The notes: a model not told the origin generated them from the sequence alone. 64,000 bases of DNA from Paludibacterium yongneupense DSM 18731 (GCF_000422925.1 NZ_AUGZ01000028.1:1-64000); one strand, 5' to 3'; positions 50,796 through 59,348 are shown, numbered from the stretch's first letter. Translations and numbers: made by a program.

Positions 50796-51418
50796 GCCGC
50801 CGCGATCAGATCGCCGATCTGAGCCAGATAATGGGTGTGCATGTCGAAAGTAAAACGCTCCGGATCTTCGCTGGCCAACACCAGAATGCCGAACGCTTCG
50901 CCGCGATCATCGCGCAGCGCGAGCTGGCTGAACGACTGCAACACCGGCATGGGGGGAAACCAGCTGAGCACTTCGTCGTTGGCATAGGGGCCGCAATAGG
51001 GGGCGGACAGATTGCGCGCGAGGCTGCGTATATCGAGCCGGGCGGTATAGGCGGGGGCGGCCAGGACTTCAGCGGCGGGGTGCCAGAGGCGCAAGGCCGA
51101 GCGGTCCAGTCCGAACTGTTCGGACAGGGCGGCCGGCAGCACCTGCAACAGGGCCTCGGGTGTGCTGGCGCGCACGAGCGCCAGCGCCAGCTTGTGGCTG
51201 CGCAGCTGGATCAGATCGTTGGCTTCGCCATGCCGCAACAGCTGCGCGAGACGCGCCTCCTGCTGCCGGTTCTTGTCCTTGAGCTCCAGCAACTGGCGGT
51301 CGACCAGCGACACCACGACCCGGTCGTGGCTGCCGGGCTTGAGGCCGAAGCGATCAGCGTGGTGGGTCAGAAAATCCGGATGATTCTCCAGAAAAGCCAG
51401 TACGTCGTCACTCTGCAT
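50768..51418 (-). CDS. DUF484 family protein (GAF-like)
   Basis: 216 residues from ATG at 51418, with gggag upstream. MQSDDVLAFLENHPDFLTHH and VVVSLVDRQLLELKDKNRQQ are the DUF484 start; a GAF-like domain follows. DUF484 genes accompany dapF and xerC in many proteobacteria. Here xerC is not adjacent. Ends in the overlapping membrane-protein gene. Role unknown. Confidence 0.9.
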   Translation of the reverse strand: MQSDDVLAFLENHPDFLTHHADRFGLKPGSHDRVVVSLVDRQLLELKDKNRQQEARLAQLLRHGEANDLIQLRSHKLALALVRASTPEALLQVLPAALSEQFGLDRSALRLWHPAAEVLAAPAYTARLDIRSLARNLSAPYCGPYANDEVLSWFPPMPVLQSFSQLALRDDRGEAFGILVLASEDPERFTFDMHTHYLAQIGDLIAAAWLRILDRA

Positions 51419-51432
51419 GAGAACTCCCAGAC

Positions 51433-52263
51433 TCAGATATCGATTTCGCCGTTGAAAACCGTGATTGCGGGGCCGGTCATGCGCACGGGCGTGCCGACGC
51501 CAGCCCATTCTATCGTCAAGTCGCCGCCGCGGGTATGGACCCCGACCCGCGGATCGAGCAGGCCCAGGCGGATGCCGGACACCACCGCCGCGCAGGCGCC
51601 GGTGCCACAAGCCAGTGTCTCGCCCGCGCCGCGTTCGTACACGCGCAGGCGGATTTCATCGCGCGCGAGTACTTGCATGAAACCGACATTGACCCGCTCC
51701 GGAAAACGCGGGTGCCCTTCAATGGCCGGCCCGATGCGGGCGACTTCGGCGGTGGCGACATCCGCCACGCACAGCACGGCATGCGGATTGCCCATCGACG
51801 CCAGAGTGACTTCGAATCGCCCGGCCTCGGTGTCCAGTACCTGGCGCAGACTGTCGCTCCCGGCCAGAAAGGGGATCTCGTCCGGTGCGAAACGCGGCTG
51901 CCCCATATCGACCTCGACCAGGCCGTCCTCGTGCAGCAGCGGCACGATCACGCCCTTGGCGGTCTCAACGCGGATTTCGTTTTTGTTGCTCAGACGCTGA
52001 TCGCGGACGAAACGGGCAAAACAGCGCGCACCATTGCCGCACTGTTCGACTTCATTGCCGTCGTTATTGAAAATGCGATAGCGGAAGTCATTATCGCGGT
52101 CGACCGGCGCCTCGACCAAAAGCAACTGGTCGAAACCGATGCCGAAATGGCGGTCGCCGAGCTGGCGGATGCGTGCCACGTCGAGCTTGACGGTCTGCCG
52201 GACTCCATCGATGACCATGAAGTCGTTGCCTAGCCCGTGCATCTTACTGAATTTGAGTTTCAT
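51433..52263 (-). CDS. dapF: Diaminopimelate epimerase
   Basis: 276 residues from ATG at 52263 ([20 protein letters not shown]). The catalytic cysteines are in the [20 protein letters not shown] and [10 protein letters not shown] motifs. Converts LL- to meso-diaminopimelate for peptidoglycan and lysine. DUF484 starts 14 bases after its stop. Full length and intact. Confidence 0.98.
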   Translation of the reverse strand: MKLKFSKMHGLGNDFMVIDGVRQTVKLDVARIRQLGDRHFGIGFDQLLLVEAPVDRDNDFRYRIFNNDGNEVEQCGNGARCFARFVRDQRLSNKNEIRVETAKGVIVPLLHEDGLVEVDMGQPRFAPDEIPFLAGSDSLRQVLDTEAGRFEVTLASMGNPHAVLCVADVATAEVARIGPAIEGHPRFPERVNVGFMQVLARDEIRLRVYERGAGETLACGTGACAAVVSGIRLGLLDPRVGVHTRGGDLTIEWAGVGTPVRMTGPAITVFNGEIDI

Positions 52264-52317
52264 GCCAGCCGTCGTCCCGTGTGTTCGAATTTGCATCATA
52301 ACGCATCTCGGCGACCG

Positions 52318-53253
52318 TCACAGATCGTGCGCTACGGCGATCATCGAACGCAAGTGCGCCTCCGAACGTTCGAAAGCCCGCGTCTCATCCTCGGTGAAGC
52401 GGTAACTGAGAATCCGGTCTACGCCATGCCGGCCGATGACGCAGGGCACACTGACCACCACGTCATCAAAGCCATATTCGCCCTGCAGCATGACGCCGAC
52501 GGGAAGGACGGAGCGTTCATTGGCCTCGATCGCGCGGATGATACGAAAAACGCCGGCCGCAATGCCGTGATTGGTGTTGCCCTTGCGGTTGAAAATCTCG
52601 AAACCGGCATCGATCACGCGCTGGCGGATCGCCGTCTTGTCGATGGGCGGCAGGCCATTGAGTTCGCAATAGCTGTCGACATCCAGTCCGCAGACGTTGC
52701 AGATGCTCCACGGGATGAAACAACTGGCGCCGTGGTCGCCCAGCACATAGCCGAAAATGTTCTTCGGGTCGATCTTGACGTGATCGCTGAGGATGCGCAT
52801 GAAGCGGGCCGAATCTACCAGCGTGCCGGCCGAGATCAGACGTGTGCGCGGGTAGCCGGAATGGTGCAGGGCGACCTGGGTGATGACATCGACCGGATTG
52901 GTCACGATGATGACGACCGCCTCGGGCGAATAGCGTTCGACGGCGGCGATGACAGGCTGGATCAGCACGGCGTTCTCGCGCACGATCGCATCCCGCGACT
53001 GCCCCTTCTGTATCTGAGCCCCCGCGGTAATGACAACGACATCACTGCCGGCGGTATCGGCATAATCGCCAACCACCAGGTCGGGATTCTTTGCGTACGT
53101 AAAGGCCGTCGTATGCGCAAAATCCCACATTTCGGCTTCGGATTTCTCGCGCGATTTATCCACGGCCACGATCTCGGTCGCTTCCGACATATGCAGCAGG
53201 CAACCGACCAGTTCGGTGCCGACGGCACCCATCCCTATCACTGAAACTTTCAC
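52318..53253 (-). CDS. L-lactate dehydrogenase (malate/lactate family)
   Basis: 311 residues. GMGAVGTELVGCLL is the NAD-binding loop; the mobile loop reads GAQIQKGQSR, whose Gln (not the Arg of malate dehydrogenases) favours lactate; the catalytic His lies in VLGDHGASCFIPW. Interconverts pyruvate and lactate with NADH. Starts 64 bases downstream of a convergent-looking regulator gap and is not in an operon with dapF (55 bases apart, same strand; could be). Confidence 0.9.
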   Translation of the reverse strand: MKVSVIGMGAVGTELVGCLLHMSEATEIVAVDKSREKSEAEMWDFAHTTAFTYAKNPDLVVGDYADTAGSDVVVITAGAQIQKGQSRDAIVRENAVLIQPVIAAVERYSPEAVVIIVTNPVDVITQVALHHSGYPRTRLISAGTLVDSARFMRILSDHVKIDPKNIFGYVLGDHGASCFIPWSICNVCGLDVDSYCELNGLPPIDKTAIRQRVIDAGFEIFNRKGNTNHGIAAGVFRIIRAIEANERSVLPVGVMLQGEYGFDDVVVSVPCVIGRHGVDRILSYRFTEDETRAFERSEAHLRSMIAVAHDL

Positions 53254-53404
53254 GATTTCACCCTCGTAGACGAATGCTTGTCTTGACTGTTTTTATGTCC
53301 GGTATTCTATTCGCTTGGCTGGCGGACGTCTGTGAAAAGCAAATGTCGGGCCGGGCGTCTGTTGCCTCGACGCAGACACCGGCCGCAAGGACATGCCACA
53401 AGCA

Positions 53405-53433
53405 TTGACAGCTTACCAAGCAGTAAGTAGAGT
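53405..53433 (+). promoter_or_regulatory. Promoter of the TetR gene with operator in its spacer
   Basis: TTGACA (53405-53410) and TAGAGT (53428-53433) are 17 bases apart. The spacer contains an inverted repeat, CTTAC (53412-53416), CAAGCA, GTAAG (53423-53427), where a bound TetR dimer would block RNA polymerase. The expected transcription start falls at or next to the ATG at 53440. Confidence 0.65.
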
Positions 53434-53439
53434 CGGCGC

Positions 53440-54069
53440 ATGGCACCCGACACCGACCCGCGCGGAGACACCCGCAAACGCATCCTGGATATCGCCGAGA
53501 CACTCTTGCTGACCCGGGGGTTCAACGGCTTCAGCTATCAGGCGATCAGCGGCGAGCTGGGGGTGAAAAATGCCGCTATTCATTACCATTTTCCACACAA
53601 GACCGACCTCGGCATCGAATTGATCCAGCGCTACCGTCGCCGTTTTCGCCGTTTCACCGAAGCCCAGGCCGACCTCGATGCCGCCTCGCGGCTGGATGCG
53701 TATTTCGAATTGACGGACAGCTACTATCGCCGGCATCGCCAGGTCTGCCCGAGCGGCATTCTATCGACCGAGTTTCACACCCTGCCTTGCGCAATGCAGG
53801 ACGAAGCCGCCCTTTTCATCGAGGAGATGCGTGCCTGGTCGGTGGCCATCGCCCGACAGGGACGCGACGGCGGCGTTTTCCACTACGCCGGGAGCGCCGA
53901 AGCAATGGGCGCGGTCATGTTTTCAGCCTTGCAGGGTGGCTTGCAATTGGCCAGGGTCGACGCGGAGCTGCTGGGCACCCTGAAATATCAATTGAAGACA
54001 TTGCTTGGCATCGCCCCTGCCTTGCCGGAACGCGGGCAACAGGCCTTGAGCCTCCCCGTCGAGGGCTGA
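53440..54069 (+). CDS. TetR-family repressor
   Basis: 209 residues. The DNA-binding domain spans residues 10-60 (RKRILDIAETLLLTRGFNGF, then GVKNAAIHYHFPHKTDLGIE). The ligand domain resembles the YxaF/AcrR type. Upstream is a promoter with a palindrome in its spacer, indicating autorepression. No RBS is visible, and the message may be leaderless. The only close candidate target is the dienoyl-CoA isomerase-like gene 245 bases downstream. Confidence 0.92.
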   Translation: MAPDTDPRGDTRKRILDIAETLLLTRGFNGFSYQAISGELGVKNAAIHYHFPHKTDLGIELIQRYRRRFRRFTEAQADLDAASRLDAYFELTDSYYRRHRQVCPSGILSTEFHTLPCAMQDEAALFIEEMRAWSVAIARQGRDGGVFHYAGSAEAMGAVMFSALQGGLQLARVDAELLGTLKYQLKTLLGIAPALPERGQQALSLPVEG

Positions 54070-54314
54070 CTCACCCGCCCGTCGCCATGCCTTGCGCGGA
54101 TGGGTGATCACAGGGCAGAAGCCGATTCACGTCGCCAGCCCCGGCTAGCGCACGGCAGACAGTCCGCCGGCTCCGCCGCAGAGCGATGGACGCGACTCGA
54201 TCCGGAGCCTGGCGGCGACTGCTGTCGTCGCTGCACGGCATGGCCAGACCCGTTATCGGATTCGGCGCTTGCAATAGGGCCCGGGCCTCGATACCCAAAA
54301 CGTGGAGACACCCG

Positions 54315-55127
54315 ATGCAATTTCGATCGATTCATTTCGAACTGCGCGACGGCATTGCCATCATCAGCCTTAACCGTCCCGATAAAGCCAACGCGCTCGA
54401 CGATACGCTGTGGCAGGAGCTGCGCGCCGCGATGGAGAGCTGCGACGAGATGGCCGAAGTACGCGTCATCGTGCTGGCCGGTGAAGGGCGTCATTTTTGC
54501 GCCGGCATCGACTTGGGGATGCTGATGGGGGTGCAGGCGGCAATCCGGGACGATTGCGAGGCACGCAAGCGCGAAAAACTGCGACGCCTGATTCTCGAGT
54601 TGCAAGCCACTGCGAGCGCCCTCGAACGCTGTGGCAAACCCGTGATCGCCGCCATTCACGGCGCTTGTCTCGGCGGTGGACTGGATATCGCCCTGGCGGC
54701 CGACTTCCGCTATGCGACGCAGGACGCGATTTTTTCGGTGCGGGAGCTGGATCTGGCCATGGTGGCGGACATCGGCACCTTGCAGCGCTTGCCGCGCATC
54801 GTAGGCGAGGGGGTGGCCAGGGAAATGGTACTGACCGCGCGCGATGTGGGCGCGATCGAAGCGCAGGGCATCGGCCTGGTCAACCGGATTTATCCCGATG
54901 TGCCTGCGCTGCGGGCGGCGGCCCTGGCCTGCGCGCACCAGATCGCCGCGCGCTCGCCGCTGGCCGTACGCGGCTGCAAGCAGGTATTGAACTTCAGCCG
55001 CGACCATAGCGTGGCCGACGGTCTCGAATACGTTGCCACCTGGAACGCCGCCATGCTCCTGTCGGACGATTTGCCCATCGCAGCCATGGCCATGGCTGCG
55101 GGCGACCGCCCACGCTATCGCGACTGA
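54315..55127 (+). CDS. Crotonase-family protein, dienoyl-CoA isomerase type
   Basis: 270 residues from ATG at 54315, with RBS gtggaga. The CoA/oxyanion segments are GRHFCAGIDLGMLM and IHGACLGGGLDIALAADFRY. VRELDLAMVADIGTLQRLPR holds the Glu and Asp used by delta3,5-delta2,4-dienoyl-CoA isomerase (ECH1), rather than the two-Glu pattern of hydratases. Likely acts in oxidation of unsaturated fatty acids. It may be controlled by the TetR gene just upstream. Confidence 0.88.
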   Translation: MQFRSIHFELRDGIAIISLNRPDKANALDDTLWQELRAAMESCDEMAEVRVIVLAGEGRHFCAGIDLGMLMGVQAAIRDDCEARKREKLRRLILELQATASALERCGKPVIAAIHGACLGGGLDIALAADFRYATQDAIFSVRELDLAMVADIGTLQRLPRIVGEGVAREMVLTARDVGAIEAQGIGLVNRIYPDVPALRAAALACAHQIAARSPLAVRGCKQVLNFSRDHSVADGLEYVATWNAAMLLSDDLPIAAMAMAAGDRPRYRD

Positions 55128-55478
55128 AAACAGCGCTGAACGCGCATCAAGCATGAGGCCGACAAGGAACGTCCGGCCAACTCTGATAGACAGCCCTCCG
55201 TGGTGCGAACCCGTCGCCTTGCGTGTCGCGAGGGTGGGTTGGCCATGTGCTGCACATACGGCTGTTTGCACCTGTTTCGGTTAACGAAAACACATTTACT
55301 ATAAATTTCAGCTTTGACAAACGGGCAGCAATCGGCCAAAGTTCGATCCTATAAGTTGCCGCTTTCCCGGATGATTCTCATTGGACCAGGCTTTTATCTC
55401 TCAGCAGTGCCCATTCAATGCGACGCCGGGATATTCCTCATGCGTTCGACAACGAACCACTCGCAACAGGAACACGCC
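55128..55478. other. 351-base intergenic region
   Basis: No gene supported. An AT-rich section at 55285-55320 contains ATTTACTATAAATTTC, with TATAAA at 55300-55305 as a possible -10 element, and TTGACA at 55314-55319 without a matched -10. Likely promoter DNA for the next gene. Confidence 0.35.
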
Positions 55479-55937
55479 ATGAACCGTTTTCTGATTTCCG
55501 CCGCCTTCGCAGCGATCGCCACTGCTCCTGCAATGGCAGCCGATGTCGGTATTTCGATCAACGTAGGCCAGCCGGGATTCTACGGACGTCTGGATATCGG
55601 TGGTTTTGCGCCGCCGCCGGTCGTTAATGTGCAACCGGTCTTCGTGACTCCGGTCCCGGAAGACCGTCCCCCGATCTACTTGCGCGTGCCGCCCGAGCAT
55701 TCGCGCCACTGGAAGCGCTACTGCCGGCAATATCACGCCTGTGGCGAACGCGTATTTTTCGTGCAAGACCAGTGGTACAACCACGAATACGCCCCGCGCT
55801 ACAGGCAGGAACACGGTCATGGAAACCATGGCGATCACGGTGACCACCGTGACAATGGCCGCCACGACAATGGCCGCCACGACAACCATCAAGATCCACG
55901 CTGGATTGACCAGAATGGCGGCGACCACCGCAATTGA
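55479..55937 (+). CDS. Secreted protein with His/Asp/Gly-rich C-terminus
   Basis: 152 residues from ATG at 55479. Signal peptide MNRFLISAAFAAIATAPAMA; a compact middle (ISINVGQPGFYGRLDIGGFA and RHWKRYCRQYHACGERVFFV, holding a Cys pair) resembles small YXWGXW-like or PXPV-type secreted proteins; the last 45 residues are rich in His, Asp, Gly and Asn, suggesting metal binding. A 15-base repeat (GACAATGGCCGCCAC at 55851-55865 and 55866-55880) encodes part of the tail. Function unknown. Confidence 0.8.
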   Translation: MNRFLISAAFAAIATAPAMAADVGISINVGQPGFYGRLDIGGFAPPPVVNVQPVFVTPVPEDRPPIYLRVPPEHSRHWKRYCRQYHACGERVFFVQDQWYNHEYAPRYRQEHGHGNHGDHGDHRDNGRHDNGRHDNHQDPRWIDQNGGDHRN

Positions 55938-55941
55938 TCGC

Positions 55942-55971
55942 AAAAACGGCGCCCACTGCGGCGCCGTTTTT
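55942..55971. terminator. Bidirectional terminator
   Basis: AAAAACGGCGCC (55942-55953), loop CACTGC, GGCGCCGTTTTT (55960-55971). The A- and T-runs at the arms give a terminator on both strands, between two converging genes. Confidence 0.92.
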
Positions 55972-55993
55972 GGGTACCAAGGACTCCCGCCTC

Positions 55994-56695
55994 TCAGCCG
56001 GGCAAGTCGAACAGCAATATTTCAGCCGCAAGCCCCGCATCCAGCACCAGCGGCAATGCACCTTGCAATTTGACGCCATCTCCCGCACGCATGACGTGCC
56101 CATTGAGTGTGACCTCGCCGCGCGCAACATGCAGATAGCCTTTGCGCCCGTCTTCAAGCGTCCACGTTATCTTTTCTTTGCCCTCGATCAAAGCCGCGTA
56201 CAGATACAGGTCCTGATGCACGAGCAGGCTATCGTCACGCCCGTCCGGCGATACCAGCAGGTGCAAGCGCCCGCGCTTGGCCGTATCCGGATAGTGCCGT
56301 TGCTGATAAGCCGGCGTGAGCCCCGATTGCTTGGGGTGGACCCAGATTTGCAGAAAATGCACCTGTTCCGTCGCGGAATGATTGAATTCGCTATGCGCTA
56401 TCCCTGTGCCGGCACTCATCAACTGGACATCGCCGGGCACGATCACCGACCCGGTTCCCAGGCTGTCTTTATGTTCCAGAGCGCCGTCGAGAACGTAGGA
56501 GATGATTTCCATCTCGCGGTGCGCATGTGTGGGAAATCCCCCGTCCGGGCTCACGACATCGTCGTTGATTACGCGTAGCGCACTCCAGCCCATGTGGGCG
56601 GGATCGTAATAATCGGCAAACGAAAACGTATGGTGACTATCCAGCCAACCGTGGTTCGCGTGTCCGCGCTCATCCGCTCTTCTGAATTGCATCAT
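55994..56695 (-). CDS. Pirin-family (YhhW-like) cupin protein
   Basis: 233 residues from ATG at 56695, RBS ggag nine bases upstream; a second ATG follows directly. Metal-ligand positions are in FPTHAHREMEIISYVLDGAL and HSEFNHS; other YhhW features include MMQFRRADERGHANHGWLDS and IWVHPKQSGLTP. Homologues have quercetin 2,3-dioxygenase activity in vitro. Terminates at the shared terminator. Confidence 0.92.
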   Translation of the reverse strand: MMQFRRADERGHANHGWLDSHHTFSFADYYDPAHMGWSALRVINDDVVSPDGGFPTHAHREMEIISYVLDGALEHKDSLGTGSVIVPGDVQLMSAGTGIAHSEFNHSATEQVHFLQIWVHPKQSGLTPAYQQRHYPDTAKRGRLHLLVSPDGRDDSLLVHQDLYLYAALIEGKEKITWTLEDGRKGYLHVARGEVTLNGHVMRAGDGVKLQGALPLVLDAGLAAEILLFDLPG

Positions 56696-57056
56696 GGTCG
56701 TATTCTCCGTGCCGGGCGATATGCCCTCGCTTCCATGAGAACAGTATGATTTATATGTTTTCGATTTAATAACGCAAAATTTACGCAAAACATATCGATT
56801 TTTTTGATGCCTACTTACCCTCTTATCCGAGGGGGCGCCGCAGCAACGCCATGGCCGTGCCCTCTGCGCGACAGGCGCGGACTTCTCATGGTTGACGACT
56901 ACGCCACAGTAAGAGCCAGGAGGGGAGGCCGTCTAAGCTGCCGCAAAAGACCACGCAAGGAGGGCAGGACGTAGCAGTGCAATTGCAGCGGATATGCAAT
57001 TTAAGTATGCTTGCGCTGCAATGGATCGCTACCCACTTACCCGTCGAGGACTATAC
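56696..57056. other. 361-base divergent intergenic region
   Basis: Lies between the pirin and isochorismatase genes, transcribed apart. AT-rich around 56745-56800 (candidate promoter for pirin). The rest (56820-56990) is mixed with no gene. No operator or riboswitch recognised. Confidence 0.35.
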
Positions 57057-57581
57057 ATGCCCGATACCGCTTTGCTGATCATTGATGTACAGGTGGGAGT
57101 CGTCGAGGGCGAACTGCGTGCAGCCCGCCTCGACTCCGTGCTTGAAAACCTCAACCTCGCCATCGCCAAGGCGCGCCAGCGCGGCTACCCGGTCATCTTT
57201 GTCCAGCACGAGGAAGAAGAGCTGCAACGCGGCTCCGAAGCCTGGCAACTTCATCCCGGCCTGGCCCGAGCCGAAGGCGATGTCAGCATCTACAAACGCT
57301 ACGGAGACAGCTTCTGCGAAACCGATCTTGCCCGACTGCTGACGGATAAAGAAATCAGTACGATCTGGATGGGGGGCTGCGCCACCGATTTTTGTTTAGA
57401 CAGCACCTTGCGCAATGCGGTGTCGCGCGGATATCAGGTCACCGTCATCCGCGATGCGCACACGACCTTCAGCGCATTCGCTCTCGGAGCAGAGCAGGTG
57501 ATTGATCACTTCAATGCGGCATGGAGCGCCACGAAAGCCACCCCGAAACCGTTGCATGTCATTTCCGCCCAGGAACTTTGA
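57057..57581 (+). CDS. Isochorismatase-family cysteine hydrolase
   Basis: 174 residues from ATG at 57057, RBS cgagga. The triad is visible: Asp in ALLIIDVQVGVVEG, Lys in YKRYGDSFCETDL, and nucleophile Cys in GGCATDFCLDSTLRNAVSRG. Family enzymes hydrolyse nicotinamide or similar amides. A resolvase fragment starts just past its 3' end, marking the edge of a mobile-element relic. Substrate unknown. Confidence 0.92.
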   Translation: MPDTALLIIDVQVGVVEGELRAARLDSVLENLNLAIAKARQRGYPVIFVQHEEEELQRGSEAWQLHPGLARAEGDVSIYKRYGDSFCETDLARLLTDKEISTIWMGGCATDFCLDSTLRNAVSRGYQVTVIRDAHTTFSAFALGAEQVIDHFNAAWSATKATPKPLHVISAQEL

Positions 57582-57617
57582 CTGAGCCGTATCGGGCGCC
57601 ACGGGCAGGATGCTCCA

Positions 57618-57860
57618 CCGGATGTCCAGCCCCGCGCGGGCGCGCTCGACGGTCAGCTCGCGCTCCATCCCGGCGCGACTGGCCATCGCGTGGAAGAAGA
57701 AGCGGCCGGACGGCGTGCCGGTGTCGATGGAGTCAGTGAGACTCCTGAACTGGAAGCCTGGCTTGTGCAGATTGCCGACCGGATCAACCCGTTGCTTGAC
57801 CGATCGGCCCGGACGGTCGAGCGTCCAGACAACCAGGGTATCGCCTTCACGCAGCATTTC
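57618..57860 (-). pseudogene. Serine recombinase (Tn3-type resolvase/invertase) fragment
   Basis: An internal piece reads LREGDTLVVWTLDRPGRSVK, then FQFRSLTDSIDTGTPSGRFF, closely matching the middle of Pin/TnpR-type resolvases. The N-terminal catalytic Ser region and C-terminal DNA-binding domain are both gone, and the frame runs out into the antisense strand of the isochorismatase gene. Non-functional. With the TnpA fragment at 59046 it brackets a decayed transposon. Confidence 0.85.
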
Positions 57861-57883
57861 GATATGAGCATATAGCGCCAATC

Positions 57884-58276
57884 CTAGCTGCCCATGGGAG
57901 AACACAGTTCGATCAGAGTTCCTTCAATGGAACGCACATACGCAACTATCTGGCCCCACGGTTTTTCGACAGGGCCGCGAATGGGGCTCGCACCGCAGTC
58001 AATCGCGTTCTGGTAAGCCGCCGGTACGTCATCGGTTACAAACGCCAGTTCAATCCCCGGTGCTGCGGCTTCCGCATTTACCGGGAGATAAGCCTCGCCG
58101 AAATTGGCCTCTGCTAGTCCAAGGGATGCAAATGCAAGTGCAGTCGCACCAGTATCCAGCTCCCCGTACTCGCCTGATTCGTGCAAGAACCTGGATTTGA
58201 ACCCAAAGGCTTTCTCGTAAAACACCAACGCATCGGCAACCGAATTGACATAGATGATCGTGTAACCAAATTTCAT
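57884..58276 (-). CDS. VOC (glyoxalase/bleomycin resistance) superfamily protein
   Basis: 130 residues from ATG at 58276 (MKFGYTIIYVNSVADALVFY). The VOC fold is clear from YEKAFGFKSRFLHESGEYGE, GIELAFVTDDVPAAYQNAID and the C-terminal KPWGQIVAYVRSIEGTLIEL, whose Glu is a usual metal ligand. Its ATG follows the stop of the helix-hairpin-helix gene by one base, so the two are translated together. Members include lyases and antibiotic-binding proteins; the exact role is unknown. Lies inside the transposon relic. Confidence 0.9.
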   Translation of the reverse strand: MKFGYTIIYVNSVADALVFYEKAFGFKSRFLHESGEYGELDTGATALAFASLGLAEANFGEAYLPVNAEAAAPGIELAFVTDDVPAAYQNAIDCGASPIRGPVEKPWGQIVAYVRSIEGTLIELCSPMGS

Positions 58277-58277
58277 T

Positions 58278-58571
58278 TCATTGAGCCTTTCGGGGTCGGT
58301 CTTTCCTGCTATTGGTGAATTCCCACCAGGGACGTGGCGGCTTTCCGTCGAGAAACTCCGTGACCGACACAAAAACGTCGATTACGCACGGGTCATGGCG
58401 TACGCCAGTGATTTCACACAGCCGTTCATACATGTCGAACGGGCACTCGCCAGCAATGTCTTCGGGCTTGGTATAACCAAGCAATCGAAGGCCTTTGGCC
58501 GTTTCTTTGCCGACATTGGGTAAGTCAGTCAAGCAGCGGACACGTGATCGATCAACTTTGGATGGATTCAT
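58278..58571 (-). CDS. Helix-hairpin-helix protein, Cdd1-like (pathogenicity-locus family)
   Basis: 97 residues from ATG at 58571 with GGAG at good spacing. MNPSKVDRSRVRCLTDLPNV and GKETAKGLRLLGYTKPEDIA carry the helix-hairpin-helix, and GVRHDPCVIDVFVSVTEF plus PRPWWEFT match the Cdd1 (PF11731) family. These small proteins are common on mobile elements; their role is unknown, perhaps DNA binding. Followed directly by the VOC gene. Intact. Confidence 0.9.
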   Translation of the reverse strand: MNPSKVDRSRVRCLTDLPNVGKETAKGLRLLGYTKPEDIAGECPFDMYERLCEITGVRHDPCVIDVFVSVTEFLDGKPPRPWWEFTNSRKDRPRKAQ

Positions 58572-58589
58572 GAATGGAGCTCCATTGCT

Positions 58590-58862
58590 AGCCCACTGGC
58601 GCAGCAGGCGCTTTTTCAGGGAGGCGCATTCTTGCGAGTTGCGTCCCTTGTAGCTGGCGATGCGATCCGCCGTGGCGACCCGGCGGGCGCTCGACCTCGT
58701 ATCGCAGGCCGCCCAGGTCGAACAGCCTCGCGCCAGGCAGCGCTTCGGCCTGCAGATCGAGTCGCTGGCATCCCGGTCGGAGCCATGCGGCACCGAACCG
58801 AAGAGGCGCGGGCACGCCGTGCGGAAGCGGCTTACCGCTTCGCGCAGCGCACTGCGCTTCAT
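58590..58862 (-). pseudogene. MNT-type nucleotidyltransferase, frameshifted
   Basis: From ATG at 58862 one frame reads FRTACPRLFGSVPHGSDRDA, the GSxxxG and SD motif of minimal nucleotidyltransferases. A -1/+1 shift then gives LDLQAEALPGARLFDLGGLR, the continuation seen in intact relatives. Further homology fades into a third frame. These proteins are often the antitoxin of HEPN-MNT pairs; no intact HEPN is present here. Confidence 0.7.
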
Positions 58863-59045
58863 GTAGGGCACAACAGACGCTCGCATGGGCTTCCTTGCTT
58901 ATCGAATCTCGTTGAGATGATGTGCAATCGAGAATGGGATTTCAAGAACTGTTTTCGAGAATCCAAATGCCCTGATTTTCCGTGCTGCGCCGGCTGCCTT
59001 GGCGGGCTTGTCACAAACCTGCGTTTTCAAGAAGAAGGAAACCGC

Positions 59046-59290
59046 CTGCCCCGCCGTTCGATCCTCTCCGCCGCGGCGCGGCAGCTTGCTCGCGTTGCCC
59101 GATGACCAAGACGGGCTCATCCGACACTGCACCTTCAGCGAGTCCGACCTGTCGCCGATCCGTTGGCGTCGCCGCGCAGTTGTGCATGCTGCGCAGTTGT
59201 GCATGCTGCGCTTCCCCGGCCAGGACCTGCTGCCCGGCACTGCGGTCGAACACATAGCCATTTCCGGTTTTATCGCCGCCGCCGACTGCA
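59046..59290 (+). pseudogene. Tn3-family transposase (TnpA) N-terminal fragment
   Basis: LPRRSILSAAARQL (59046 onward) followed in another frame by SLLALPDDQDGLIRHCTFSE, then SDLSPIRWRRR, then AQLCMLRFPGQDLLPGTAVE, together match the start of Tn3-family transposases (DUF4158 region). The initiator is CTG where ATG is expected, and there is at least one frameshift and a 17-base tandem duplication. Coding similarity stops at about 59290. Confidence 0.8.
59174..59207 (+). repeat. 17-base tandem duplication inside the TnpA fragment
   Basis: GCGCAGTTGTGCATGCT occurs twice in a row, at 59174-59190 and 59191-59207. Seventeen is not a multiple of three, so it shifts the reading frame of the transposase remnant. 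Confidence 0.9.
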
Positions 59291-59348
59291 AAAATTTTTC
59301 TGTAATTTATTTTATGTAATACGTAATATACGAATGATTGTTCACAAA

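Noticed and set aside
54070-54314. A possible riboswitch or small gene before the dienoyl-CoA isomerase-like gene
   Set aside because: No known riboswitch core, no open frame with an RBS; just a GC-rich gap.
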